Assembly (NCBI GenBank): GCA_023393045.1
Contig: JAEWMV010000177.1
Coordinates: forward strand, 1 to 22,934
DNA length: 22,934 nt
Source of the DNA: Bacillota bacterium
Lineage (GTDB): Bacteria; Bacillota; Clostridia; Christensenellales; CAG-138
Reading direction: 5' to 3'
The notes below the pieces were generated by a model that worked only from the letters and a program-made list of their open reading frames with translations, did not search any database and had not been told where the DNA came from. Position 1 is the first letter of the stretch; each line of letters begins with the position of its first letter. Shown in pieces: positions 7,943-15,509 of the stretch. The translations under genes and the position numbers were made by a program.

Positions 7943-8700
7943 TCATCTATTACAGTTCAACCGGCAATTCCAGGCATGTCGCCTTAAAGCTGCAGGAGAC
8001 GTTTCACGGGGATCTGATAGATGTTTGCGACTGCGGGGAATCCGCCTCATTTTGCCTGGAGGATGGGGAAACGCTCTTTCTGGTAACGTTCAATTGCTTT
8101 TGGGGAATCTCAAAGCGGATGGAATCCTTCATTCGGAAAAGCGAATTTCAAAACGTCGGCAAAATAGTCGTCATCATAACATGCGGCGGCTATCTGGGCG
8201 GAGGGGACGCCTCGATAGAAAAGCTGTTTTTAGAAAAAGGGCTCCCCAAACCAACCGTCTATTCGCTGGTGATGGTCACCAACTATTCGATTTTGCACGA
8301 CGTGCCGCCGCCCGGCGCGCAGAAAGAGAAGCTGGCGCACGCGGAAAATGTCCTTTGCGGGATCATCCGGGGTACGCAAAAGCCGTATCGCAGCAGTTGG
8401 CTTATCCGGAAGTTGACGCCCGCCGTTCACGCCCGCTATGAAAAGGCCCGTATCACTTCGCCTTTTACGGTGAGCGACGCCTGCATCCATTGCGCTTTGT
8501 GCATGAAAAACTGCCCCGTCCATGCGATTGAAATGAAGGAGAACAAGCCTTTTTGGAAGCTCCCGAAATGCGACAATTGCTTGCGTTGCCTGCACCGCTG
8601 TCCGGTTGAGGCAATCGACTACGGGGATTCCACGCGGAATCGTTTGCGGTATACCTATGAGCGCGCGTTTAGCGTTCCACCGCATCCACCATGCTCGTGA
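7939..8700 (+). CDS. EFR1-type flavodoxin/ferredoxin fusion
   Basis: A 253-aa predicted electron-transfer protein: an N-terminal flavodoxin-like fold with FMN phosphate loop SSTGNSRH (6-13), and two C-terminal [4Fe-4S] sites, CIHCALCMKNCP (Cys182, 185, 188, 192) and CDNCLRCLHRCP (Cys211, 214, 217, 221). This layout is that of the EFR1 family common in anaerobic Clostridia; the redox partners are unknown. Its ATG overlaps the mscL stop (ATGA). The last 11 codons overlap the 3' end of the convergent VanZ gene, and the tail after residue 240 looks unlike the family, which suggests the original end was lost and replaced by read-through. The gene is less GC-rich than its neighbours. Confidence 0.88.
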   Translation: MIIYYSSTGNSRHVALKLQETFHGDLIDVCDCGESASFCLEDGETLFLVTFNCFWGISKRMESFIRKSEFQNVGKIVVIITCGGYLGGGDASIEKLFLEKGLPKPTVYSLVMVTNYSILHDVPPPGAQKEKLAHAENVLCGIIRGTQKPYRSSWLIRKLTPAVHARYEKARITSPFTVSDACIHCALCMKNCPVHAIEMKENKPFWKLPKCDNCLRCLHRCPVEAIDYGDSTRNRLRYTYERAFSVPPHPPCS

Positions 8701-10027
8701 AAGAGACGCTTTCACCCTCGTGCTTCGCCGTGCCAGTGAAGGCATAGCAGGGCAGGAAAAGGCCGCGCACCTCGCGCACGGTGAGCGAAACGCCCGTGAT
8801 TTCGATATTCGTATAGAACGAGGGATATGCGGTAAGACTGCGCGCGGCCTTGAGCGCGTCGGCGGCGGAAATGGTTTTTACGCTGTCCCCAGGGTCCGCG
8901 AGCACGAGCGAGCTGCTGATCCACAAACTGCCCGATGTATAAGTGAAATGGAGCGACCCGTTGACGAGCAGCTCCCCGTTTGCGACCTCTGCGCGCACCC
9001 ATGCGCTGATGGAGCGATCTCCTGCCGACGCGGGCGCGCCGTCTTCGGCCCCGGCGGAGACCTCCGCGCCCTGCACGCTCACATCCGCAAGCACGAGCGT
9101 CACGCCCTCGGGCGCAAGCCGGGGCAATACGCTTTGCACCCACGCGCCGAAGCCTTCCGCGTCATCCGGATACGCGCCCTCCGCCGTTTTGAAAGTAATA
9201 TTATAACTTCCGTCGCCGTACACAGTCGATCTGTACGAACCGTCCTGCACCGTCACGGAAACGCCCTTGCCGCCGCGCTCCTCATCGCAGGTAAAAGCCT
9301 CCCGCACCGCCCCTTCGGGCGCGGGGAACGCCGCGAGGAGCCTGTTTGCCGTTTCCTCCTCAAGCCCCGTTCGCTTCTCATAGACCGTGCCGGTCAAAGC
9401 GATTCCGTCCATATCGCACGTTACGGACGCGGAGACGGGAATGGGCATGGAAACATAGCGAAAGAGCCCGTATTGGTTTTTAGCATCGAGCGCGTCGAGC
9501 GCAAAGGGCGTGCCGAATATCAAAAGCAGGCCGAGCACCGCCGCGACGGCGCAGAGGGGTTTCACGCGCCGCTCGCTCTTTGAGAGTGCCCGGAAGAAGG
9601 CAAGCCTGCCAAAGAGCGCCTGCGCGAGCGTAAAACACGCGTACCCGGCCATGCCGCCGAGAAGGTTGGCGATGACGTCGTCGATATCCGCGCTGCGCCC
9701 GATAAAATACTGCACGGTTTCCGCAGCAAGCGTGAACGCAAGCGTCATGAGCGCCGTTTTCCAAAACGCCCCCGCCGCGCGCGGAAAGAGGAGGGGCAGC
9801 AAAAAGCCAAAAGGCACAAAGAGCAAAATGTTGAGCATGAACTGCGAGCGCACGAGGCCATCGTCCGAAAAGTACGCGGAAGCGACCTCCGCCAAGGGCC
9901 GAAGGTTGAGCGAGTGCCAGCCGCTTTCATACCCTATGGCGGTGCTCCAGAAAAAAAGGACGTAGACGAGCACGAGGGCATAGGCCGCCGTCGCAAGATA
10001 AAGCAATATGCGCATCAATTTTTTCAT
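8669..10027 (-). CDS. VanZ-family membrane protein with large C-terminal domain
   Basis: A 452-aa protein. Residues 1-180 carry about five membrane segments (about 7-28, 62-82, 88-108, 115-138, 157-178) and the VanZ motifs NILLFVPFGFLLP (66-78) and AETVQYFIGRSADIDDVIAN (102-121). VanZ is linked to teicoplanin resistance in enterococci, but most family members have no known job. Residues about 181-452 are polar, with no membrane segment; I do not recognise this part. If TM5 is real the domain could lie outside the cell. The start at ATG 10027 is the first residue of the hydrophobic N-terminus but has no clear ribosome binding site; a hairpin ends just upstream. The stop lies within the convergent EFR1 gene. 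Confidence 0.8.
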   Translation of the reverse strand: MKKLMRILLYLATAAYALVLVYVLFFWSTAIGYESGWHSLNLRPLAEVASAYFSDDGLVRSQFMLNILLFVPFGFLLPLLFPRAAGAFWKTALMTLAFTLAAETVQYFIGRSADIDDVIANLLGGMAGYACFTLAQALFGRLAFFRALSKSERRVKPLCAVAAVLGLLLIFGTPFALDALDAKNQYGLFRYVSMPIPVSASVTCDMDGIALTGTVYEKRTGLEEETANRLLAAFPAPEGAVREAFTCDEERGGKGVSVTVQDGSYRSTVYGDGSYNITFKTAEGAYPDDAEGFGAWVQSVLPRLAPEGVTLVLADVSVQGAEVSAGAEDGAPASAGDRSISAWVRAEVANGELLVNGSLHFTYTSGSLWISSSLVLADPGDSVKTISAADALKAARSLTAYPSFYTNIEITGVSLTVREVRGLFLPCYAFTGTAKHEGESVSFTSMVDAVER

Positions 10028-10028
10028 G

Positions 10029-10080
10029 AAAAAATCATAACACAAACCCGCCCCAGTTGCATAAGGCGGGCGGGTGTGTT
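10029..10080 (-). terminator. Terminator or attenuator hairpin between lipoprotein and VanZ genes
   Basis: On the minus strand, CCCGCCC (10068-10074) pairs with GGGCGGG (10047-10053), and flanking ACACA/TGTGT extends the stem with a small bulge. A run of six T follows at 10034-10029, directly before the VanZ ATG. It could end lipoprotein transcripts or limit VanZ expression. Confidence 0.5.
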
Positions 10081-10111
10081 CATACATTGTTTGCTTGTGG
10101 CGTTAAGCCTC

Positions 10112-10540
10112 TCAGGTATTCGTGGGCGCTTCGTACGGAACGATGGTGCCGTCCGCCTTGACATAGATCTTGTCGGTGTTGTCCGCCGCGCCGGAAAGCG
10201 TGAGAAGGTACATCTGCTCGTTCATGTAGGTCGCATAGGACGCCGCCGTGATGGTCGCGCCCGCATACGCCTGGTTCACGGCCGAGGTAATTTCGCTCGG
10301 CAGCGCGTTCACGTCCACGGTCTCCCCTTCTTTAAAGCCCTCGATCGTGCCGCCTCCCGTCGTGGTAGGCGAGCCCGATACGTCGGGGCTCATCGGCGCG
10401 CTGGGACTCACGCCGACTGTGGGCGAAGCTGCCGGCTTGACCGTTACCTTTGGCGACGGCGACGCCACGTTGCCGCCCTTGCAGGCGGTCATAGCGAGCA
10501 GGACGAGCGCAACGCACAGCATTGCTAAGGTTTTCTTCAT
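10112..10540 (-). CDS. Small secreted lipoprotein, unknown function
   Basis: A 142-aa protein with a typical lipoprotein signal: MKK, hydrophobic stretch to about residue 18, and Cys20 in LLAMTAC. Signal peptidase II would leave it anchored to the outer face of the membrane. Residues about 25-65 form a Ser/Pro/Thr/Val-rich linker, followed by a compact domain of about 75 residues that resembles small PepSY-like or propeptide-like folds in pattern only; I do not recognise it. AAGGAGG stands at ideal distance from the ATG. A small hairpin, GTCGG-N5-CCGAC, lies in the leader at 10565-10579. It follows the kinase gene by 101 nt on the same strand, so a functional link is possible but unproven. 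Confidence 0.75.
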   Translation of the reverse strand: MKKTLAMLCVALVLLAMTACKGGNVASPSPKVTVKPAASPTVGVSPSAPMSPDVSGSPTTTGGGTIEGFKEGETVDVNALPSEITSAVNQAYAGATITAASYATYMNEQMYLLTLSGAADNTDKIYVKADGTIVPYEAPTNT

Positions 10541-10641
10541 AATAGATAGCCTCCTTAAGGATGTGTCGGTATGGCCGACGCTCTGTAACGTAGTTTTGAC
10601 TTTCGGGAGGCTATTTATACCTTTTCATGATTTTATGCCGT

Positions 10642-11823
10642 TTATGAGAAGAGGGAACCCGTGAAATGCCATTTGAGCGCGAGCGCGGCGGCGAGGGCGA
10701 CGCAGGCTATGACGAGCGCGATGATGAGTCCCGTATATCTGCTCTTTTGGCGCGCGGCATACTTTTTTTTGAGCGAGGCGGCAAGCTCCGCGTTCTTATC
10801 CTGCATCTGCCTGATGCGGTTCCCGCGCGGCGACTCGCCGGTGGAAAAAGCGTCCCCCATAGAGCCCGTCTCCCACGGCATGGAATCGTCCTCAGGCGCT
10901 TTCGCCGCGGGTTCGAGGCAGCGTTGAAGCACGGCTTTCATGTCCGCAGCGCATGCGTACCTCTCCTGCGGCCTGAAGGCGCAGGCGCGGCCGATCACCG
11001 CGCATGCGGCGGCCTGTGCGTAGGCGGGGCGCGGCAGCTCCTTGCCGGCGAGGCGCTTAGCGAGCGCAAGCTCCGTGTCCTGATAGGTGATGTTCCCTAC
11101 GGGCGGCAAAAAGGGCGCGCGGTTGCCGTTTAGGAGCCTGTGCATGACGAGGCCGAGCGAATAGAGGTCCGCCGTCCGCCCCGCCGCCTCGCCCCGGTAC
11201 ACCTCGGGCGACATGTACGCGTAGGTACCCTTCTTGCTCATGACCATGCTGGTGCGCTCAAGCTGGCGCGCTACGCCGAAATCCGCAAGCTTGAACGTGC
11301 CGTCCGCGGATATGAGTATGTTGGCGGGCTTTACGTCCCGGTGGACGATCTTCTCCCGCTCGAGCGCCTCGAGCGCGGTGCAGATATCAATGCCGAGGCG
11401 GCACACCTCGGCATCCGTGAAGGGTTTGGCCGCCGCGCGCTCCGTGAGGGGCTCGAGCAGCTCCATGCGGATGAAGATGTCAAAGCCCGGCATATCCCTT
11501 TTGGGGATTACTTCATGGTCCTCATACGCCACGATATTGGGACAGCCGCGTAGCTTGTACATGAAGCGTATCTCGCCGATCAAGTCATCCCGGAGCTTTT
11601 CGTAATAGACCTGCGCGCCGGAAATATCCGTCACCGCGCCGTCGTTGATGAGCGCGCGGTAATCGCCCTCGTCCGCGGGGATGCTCACATGCTTCACGGC
11701 GGAGCGGAACTCCGGCGAATCCGCGCGGTACGCAAGATACACGCCGCCAAAGCTGCCCTTGCCGATCTGCTTTTCTATTTTCCAGTTTCCCCACAGGGGT
11801 TCGAAGTCATGTATGGATCCCAT
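10642..11823 (-). CDS. Membrane-anchored Ser/Thr protein kinase (Hanks type)
   Basis: A 393-aa protein with all main kinase motifs: glycine loop GKGSFGG (21-27), Lys44 in SAVKHV, catalytic loop HRDVKPAN (161-168), DFG (181-183) and an activation-segment end YMSPE (203-207). An insertion of about 25 residues lies between the lysine and helix C. A single membrane segment at about 364-384 leaves only about 8 residues outside, so unlike PrkC or PknB it has no PASTA repeats or other sensor domain. Residues about 290-360 are a polar juxtamembrane linker. It has its own promoter (11855-11883). No PP2C-type phosphatase gene is in the window. The ribosome site before ATG 11823 is weak (GGGGCGG). Confidence 0.9.
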   Translation of the reverse strand: MGSIHDFEPLWGNWKIEKQIGKGSFGGVYLAYRADSPEFRSAVKHVSIPADEGDYRALINDGAVTDISGAQVYYEKLRDDLIGEIRFMYKLRGCPNIVAYEDHEVIPKRDMPGFDIFIRMELLEPLTERAAAKPFTDAEVCRLGIDICTALEALEREKIVHRDVKPANILISADGTFKLADFGVARQLERTSMVMSKKGTYAYMSPEVYRGEAAGRTADLYSLGLVMHRLLNGNRAPFLPPVGNITYQDTELALAKRLAGKELPRPAYAQAAACAVIGRACAFRPQERYACAADMKAVLQRCLEPAAKAPEDDSMPWETGSMGDAFSTGESPRGNRIRQMQDKNAELAASLKKKYAARQKSRYTGLIIALVIACVALAAALALKWHFTGSLFS

Positions 11824-11854
11824 GCGCCGCCCCGCTGTCGCATATTGTTACATT

Positions 11855-11883
11855 ATTTTATCACATGGCGGATAATGATACAA
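11855..11883 (-). promoter_or_regulatory. Kinase gene promoter
   Basis: Minus strand: TTGTAT (11878-11883), 17-nt spacer, TAAAAT (11855-11860) with an extended TG one base upstream. The start point would be near 11848, about 25 nt before the ATG. Confidence 0.65.
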
Positions 11884-11929
11884 CTTTTGCCCCGCGGGGC
11901 GGGGAAATTGACAATTAAATGAGATGCGA

Positions 11930-11963
11930 AACGGCTTCCGTTTTAACAGAGGAAGCCGTTTTT
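11930..11963 (+). terminator. Rho-independent terminator-like hairpin
   Basis: AACGGCTTCC (11930-11939), 11-nt loop, GGAAGCCGTT (11951-11960) followed by TTT. The T run favours plus-strand termination, yet no plus-strand gene ends here; on the minus strand it could still end fbp transcripts, with a shorter T run. It lies inside the repeat-like block. Confidence 0.5.
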
Positions 11964-12061
11964 GTTTGGATAGGGGCGGCTATCAGCCGCCCGCGATTTT
12001 TATGATGGTGGTTGCAGGAATCCCGTAGGGGCCGATTCAATGCCCGCTTTAAGGATTGTTA

Positions 12062-12138
12062 GGGACAGTTCTGTTTGTTTGGAACAACGTAAACACGCTT
12101 TGCGGGCGGAATACCGCCGAACAAGCAGAAACCGTCCC
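12062..12138. repeat. Imperfect inverted repeat, REP/IS200-end-like
   Basis: GGGACAGTTCTGTTTGTT (12062-12079) is matched by the inverse of 12120-12138 with two substitutions and one extra base. A second hairpin, GGCGG-AATA-CCGCC (12105-12118), sits in the loop. The arms look like REP-type or IS200/IS605-associated end sequences, a resemblance from memory only. No transposase is encoded here. Confidence 0.5.
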
Positions 12139-12232
12139 CAGCTATTGCCGCCTTGCGCCCGACGCACCGAAATGCGGAATCCCCGCCGCAGCGGGGAAAT
12201 CTGATTGTCAATTGTCCATTTTCAATTGTCAA

Positions 12233-14182
12233 TTACTTCGGCTTAATCACGCCGTCCCTGTACGCGTCGAGCAGGCGCATCAGGTCGGCGATGCGCGCCT
12301 GTATCTCCGCGCCCGTGTCGATGTCCGCGACCATGACCCTGTGCGGAAAATCCTCCACGGGTATGGTGTGCGAGATGATGTCCGCGCTGCGGGTGACGGC
12401 GTCCTTCCTCGACGCGAAGGACTCGTGCGCGGCGAGCGCGATGCCACGCGAGGAGAAGAACATCGTATAGCCCGCGATGCCCGTATCCTTATGATACGCC
12501 TTGCAGAAGCCGCCGTCTATGACGATGAGCTTGCCGCCCGCCTTTAAGGGGCTTTCCCCCTCCTTTACCTTGACAGGAACGTGGCCGTTGACGATGCGGC
12601 TCCACGGCTTGTCAAGGCCGAAGGCGTCGAGTATCTTCTGGCAGTATTCCTGGCTTTCAACATACTCGTAATAGGCGTTTTTCGGCTCCTTCCACGTGGC
12701 TTTGTCCTCGATGAGCGTGCGCTCGAAGGTGGCGATGCGATCGCGCGCGAAGAGGGGCGAGTTGCGCCCGCTCCAGAGGAACCAGAGGAAATCCTGGCCC
12801 TGCGCGCGCTCCTTTGCGCCCTCGGGCGCGCTCACGCCCTGCCGGGCGAGCCTGTCGGCATAGTCGAAGAAGTTCTTGCCCGAAAGCACGCTCGCGCCAA
12901 ATTTAAAACGCATGAAGCTGCCGTCCGCATCCGTCGGGATGCAACCGTGGAAGAGCAGGTTGCCATTGCAGCAACGGTAGAGCGAACCTGCGCGCATGAG
13001 AAAGCGCGCGTGCGCCTGCAGCTTCTCGCTGTGGCGGAAGGCCGCCGTCAGCTGTCCCATAAGGGCGATTTCGTCCGCGGTGAGCCGGTTGGGGTCCTTG
13101 GGGCCGATGGTGGGGAAGTCCGTGTCGCGCAGGGGATAGGGCTTGCCGCCGATCTCGATCGTGCCCGCTTCCCAGTCCACGCGGGAGAGCATGTCGCGAT
13201 CCGCCATGCCGTATTCCGGCCTTCTCTTGACGAGCTGCCCCTCGAGCTTGAACATGATGACGCATATCGCCTTGTGCATCTTGGCGTAAAAGCCCACGTC
13301 GCGCGGGCGGTAGGGTTCCTCGGGGAGGTTGCGCGGGGCGAAAGCGTCCGCATTCTTATAGCGCTCCGAGGCGAACACCGCAAGCGGCAGCAGGTTGATG
13401 CCATAGCCGTTCTCGAGCATGTCGAGGTTGTCGTACATGAGGCAGTTTTTCACCGACGTCGCCACGCAGACGGGGCTGCCCGAAGCGGCGCCCAGCCAGA
13501 GCGCGTCGTGATTGCCCCACTGGATATCCACGTTGTGGTGGCGCATGAGCGCGTCGAGTATTTCGTCCGCGTGGGGGCCGCGGTCGAAGATATCCCCCAC
13601 GATGTGGAGCTGGTCGACCGTCATGCGCTTGATGAGCGTAGAAAGCTCTACGATGAAGGTGTCCGCGCTCTCAGTCCCTATGATCGCCTCGATGATGTTG
13701 CTGTAATATTGCTCCTTGTTGCCCGTGTTGGCGGTGTTGAGCATTTCCTCAAAAATATAGGCAAGCTCGCGTGGCAGCGCCTTCCTGACCTTGGAGCGCG
13801 AGTATTTGCTGGTGCTAAGGCGCGCCACGGCGATGAGCCGCCGGAGCGTGACCCGATACCAATCGGAAAGGTCGCCCTCGCTCGCCTTGACCTCCGCGAG
13901 CTTCTCGCGCGGATAGTAGATGAGCGCGCAGAGCGAGCGCCGCTGTGCGGCGGTGAGCGAGTCGGAAAACGCCTGCTCGACCTTTTCCGCCACGGCACCC
14001 GAGCCGTTGTTGAGTATGTGGGTGAAGGCCTCATGCTCGCCGTGGATATCGCTCATGAAATGCTCGGTACCCTTGGGCAGGTTGAGTATGGCCGTGAGGT
14101 TGATGACCTCCGCGCTCGCCGCCTGCACGGTGGGATATTCTCGGGCCAATTGCAGAAGATAGCGCTTTTCATGTTCCGTCAT
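12233..14182 (-). CDS. fbp: Fructose-1,6-bisphosphatase, class III
   Basis: Hydrolyses fructose 1,6-bisphosphate to fructose 6-phosphate in gluconeogenesis, in the cytosol. At 649 aa it is close to the B. subtilis Fbp (about 670). It is a metallophosphatase, as shown by SDIHGEHEAF (44-53), GDIFDRG (196-202) and WGNHDALW (222-229), which bind the two metals; it is unrelated to the class I enzyme. The ATG at 14182 has AAAGGAG upstream. The stop codon TAA directly joins the repeat-like block at 11907-12233. Gluconeogenesis fits an organism that can live on amino acids such as histidine, but there is no direct link to the hut operon. Confidence 0.95.
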   Translation of the reverse strand: MTEHEKRYLLQLAREYPTVQAASAEVINLTAILNLPKGTEHFMSDIHGEHEAFTHILNNGSGAVAEKVEQAFSDSLTAAQRRSLCALIYYPREKLAEVKASEGDLSDWYRVTLRRLIAVARLSTSKYSRSKVRKALPRELAYIFEEMLNTANTGNKEQYYSNIIEAIIGTESADTFIVELSTLIKRMTVDQLHIVGDIFDRGPHADEILDALMRHHNVDIQWGNHDALWLGAASGSPVCVATSVKNCLMYDNLDMLENGYGINLLPLAVFASERYKNADAFAPRNLPEEPYRPRDVGFYAKMHKAICVIMFKLEGQLVKRRPEYGMADRDMLSRVDWEAGTIEIGGKPYPLRDTDFPTIGPKDPNRLTADEIALMGQLTAAFRHSEKLQAHARFLMRAGSLYRCCNGNLLFHGCIPTDADGSFMRFKFGASVLSGKNFFDYADRLARQGVSAPEGAKERAQGQDFLWFLWSGRNSPLFARDRIATFERTLIEDKATWKEPKNAYYEYVESQEYCQKILDAFGLDKPWSRIVNGHVPVKVKEGESPLKAGGKLIVIDGGFCKAYHKDTGIAGYTMFFSSRGIALAAHESFASRKDAVTRSADIISHTIPVEDFPHRVMVADIDTGAEIQARIADLMRLLDAYRDGVIKPK

Positions 14183-14214
14183 GCCGATGGCTCCTTTGCT
14201 GTGGGTCGTTTACG

Positions 14215-14228
14215 GCTATTATAATAGC
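14215..14228. promoter_or_regulatory. Palindrome over putative fbp -10 box
   Basis: GCTATTATAATAGC is a perfect 14-bp palindrome that contains TATAAT, 33 nt upstream of the fbp ATG. It could serve as -10 box and operator, but I see no good -35 at the usual distance. Confidence 0.35.
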
Positions 14229-14262
14229 ACCTTATAGTATAATAAGAAAGCATATTTTACGC

Positions 14263-14994
14263 TTATCTTCCGTATATGAATTTCATAATCGCCTTATCCG
14301 TGGCGTGGGGATTGAGCAAAAGCACACGTTGCGCAATCCTTTCCTGCGCCTCTTTGGGATCAAGCCGCGCCGCCTTATCGAAAACCTCGTTGCCAAAGAA
14401 GTTTTCCACGGTGGTGAACACGGTGGAAGACCAGCCGTACTCCTCCCCCATGCGGGAGGTTTTGCGCTGCCTGCCGCACATGGTGAGATACAGGCCCGTC
14501 TGGAGCTCGACGAGCGCGCGCTCGAATTGAGACTTTTCCTCTTTGCCGGCGCCGCAAAGCGACTTGATAATATGCAGCGGCAGCGCGCCATGCTCGCGCA
14601 CCGCTTCATAGATACGCTTGGCGTGCGCGCTCATCGTGCCGCGCCCGTACGCCTCCTCAAAGGACGCATCCCTCCTGCGCGCGGCAAGGAAACACGGATA
14701 CCACTCCTTTGTGATATATCCGCTTTTTTTAAAGAACAGCTTAGCATAGGCGATGTCGTCCCGCTCGTCGAGCACGCGCATGCGCCACTCCCACGGGTCG
14801 GTCTCGGGGTCGCCCGTGTGCCAGCGCACGGGCGTTTCATAGGGCGGCGTTTCCTCCCAGCTCCACGGGACGGCGGCAAAAATGCCCTCGCAGTTGCCCC
14901 CGCCCATGGAAAAGCCCGCCTCCAGCAATACGCGAAGGAAATCCTCATAGCACCTGACCGGTCCGGTAAACAAAGCGGCGCCCTCCTTTTGCAT
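14263..14994 (-). CDS. AlkZ-related winged-helix-type protein, unknown function
   Basis: A 243-aa soluble protein. Its overall pattern (PVRCYEDFLRVLLEAGF near the start, ITKEWYPCFLAARRR and EEAYGRGTMSAHAKRIYEAV in the middle, EEYGWSSTVFTTVENFFG near the end) recalls the AlkZ-related proteins of Firmicutes, relatives of the AlkZ/YcaQ DNA glycosylases; this is recognition by pattern and not certain. A DNA-repair role is unproven. The start is ambiguous: ATG 14994 has no clear ribosome site, whereas a TTG at 14973 (codon 8) has AAAGGAGG 8 nt before it, which would give 236 aa. It lies 74 nt after the membrane zinc-ribbon gene on the same strand and 80 nt before fbp. Confidence 0.6.
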   Translation of the reverse strand: MQKEGAALFTGPVRCYEDFLRVLLEAGFSMGGGNCEGIFAAVPWSWEETPPYETPVRWHTGDPETDPWEWRMRVLDERDDIAYAKLFFKKSGYITKEWYPCFLAARRRDASFEEAYGRGTMSAHAKRIYEAVREHGALPLHIIKSLCGAGKEEKSQFERALVELQTGLYLTMCGRQRKTSRMGEEYGWSSTVFTTVENFFGNEVFDKAARLDPKEAQERIAQRVLLLNPHATDKAIMKFIYGR

Positions 14995-15068
14995 GACAGC
15001 TGTTTATAGTCAGCCTTATCATACCATTGGAGGGCGCGGCGAGAAAGCATGAATGCCCGAAATTTACC

Positions 15069-15509
15069 TTAAGTTTTGCCAAAGAACACGTTGCCGCATT
15101 TTGCGCAGGTGATCTTCACCTTGCCCTTGTGGCGCGGCACGCGCATCTTGGCCCCGCATTTGGGGCAGGAGAAGCGCTTGTATTGCTTCATTTCCGCCCT
15201 GCGGCGCGCGCGGGATGTTTTATCCCCAAAGAGCTTGCGCTTGATGGCGAGGTATTTCGTGTTTTCGGCCTGACGGCGATAGATGTTCTTTGAGAACATG
15301 CGAAAATACCCGAAGGCGATCATCACGAGGGAGAGATACCAGAGTATCTGCGCGGGGATGCCGTTCCAAAGCTGGGGCGTGACGAGCGATATGATGAGAA
15401 AGACCAGCGCGCCCCAGATGAGCAGGCGGGAAAACTCGTCATTGCCGTTCCTGCCCTCGTAAAAGCGGGCGAGCCGCTCCGAAAAGGACGGTTTTCCGTT
15501 TTTATTCAT
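15069..15509 (-). CDS. Two-TM zinc-ribbon membrane protein
   Basis: A 146-aa protein with two membrane segments (about 27-44 and 51-68), a basic stretch (79-112), and a C-terminal zinc ribbon with CPKC (115-118) and CAKC (135-138), close in style to ribbons of RNA-polymerase-type proteins. The ribbon probably faces the cytosol. The ATG at 15509 lies inside the last codons of the dnaK paralog (8-nt overlap), so the two are co-translated; a link to chaperone work at the membrane is a reasonable inference. I know of no function for this family. Confidence 0.8.
   Translation of the reverse strand: MNKNGKPSFSERLARFYEGRNGNDEFSRLLIWGALVFLIISLVTPQLWNGIPAQILWYLSLVMIAFGYFRMFSKNIYRRQAENTKYLAIKRKLFGDKTSRARRRAEMKQYKRFSCPKCGAKMRVPRHKGKVKITCAKCGNVFFGKT

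Larger units (their letters stand above)
11907..12233. repeat. Repeat-like block with inverted ATTGACAATT ends (MITE-like), non-coding
   Basis: This block fills most of the 409-nt gap between the kinase and fbp genes; I see no gene in it. Its ends are ATTGACAATT (11907-11916) and the inverse AATTGTCAAT (12224-12233), with another ATTGTCAATTGTCC at 12204-12217. The right end abuts the TAA stop of fbp. Inside are several hairpins: 11930-11963, 11974-11992 (GGGCGGCT-N3-AGCCGCCC), 12062-12138, and 12181-12196 (CCCCGC-N4-GCGGGG). No target duplication is obvious. Short hairpin-rich blocks of this kind are typical of dispersed repeats in Clostridia. Confidence 0.5.

Noticed and set aside
12581..14224. 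547-codon plus-strand frame antisense to fbp
   Set aside because: Longer than many real genes but fully antisense to a complete class III Fbp with all metal motifs; it shows no domain of its own.
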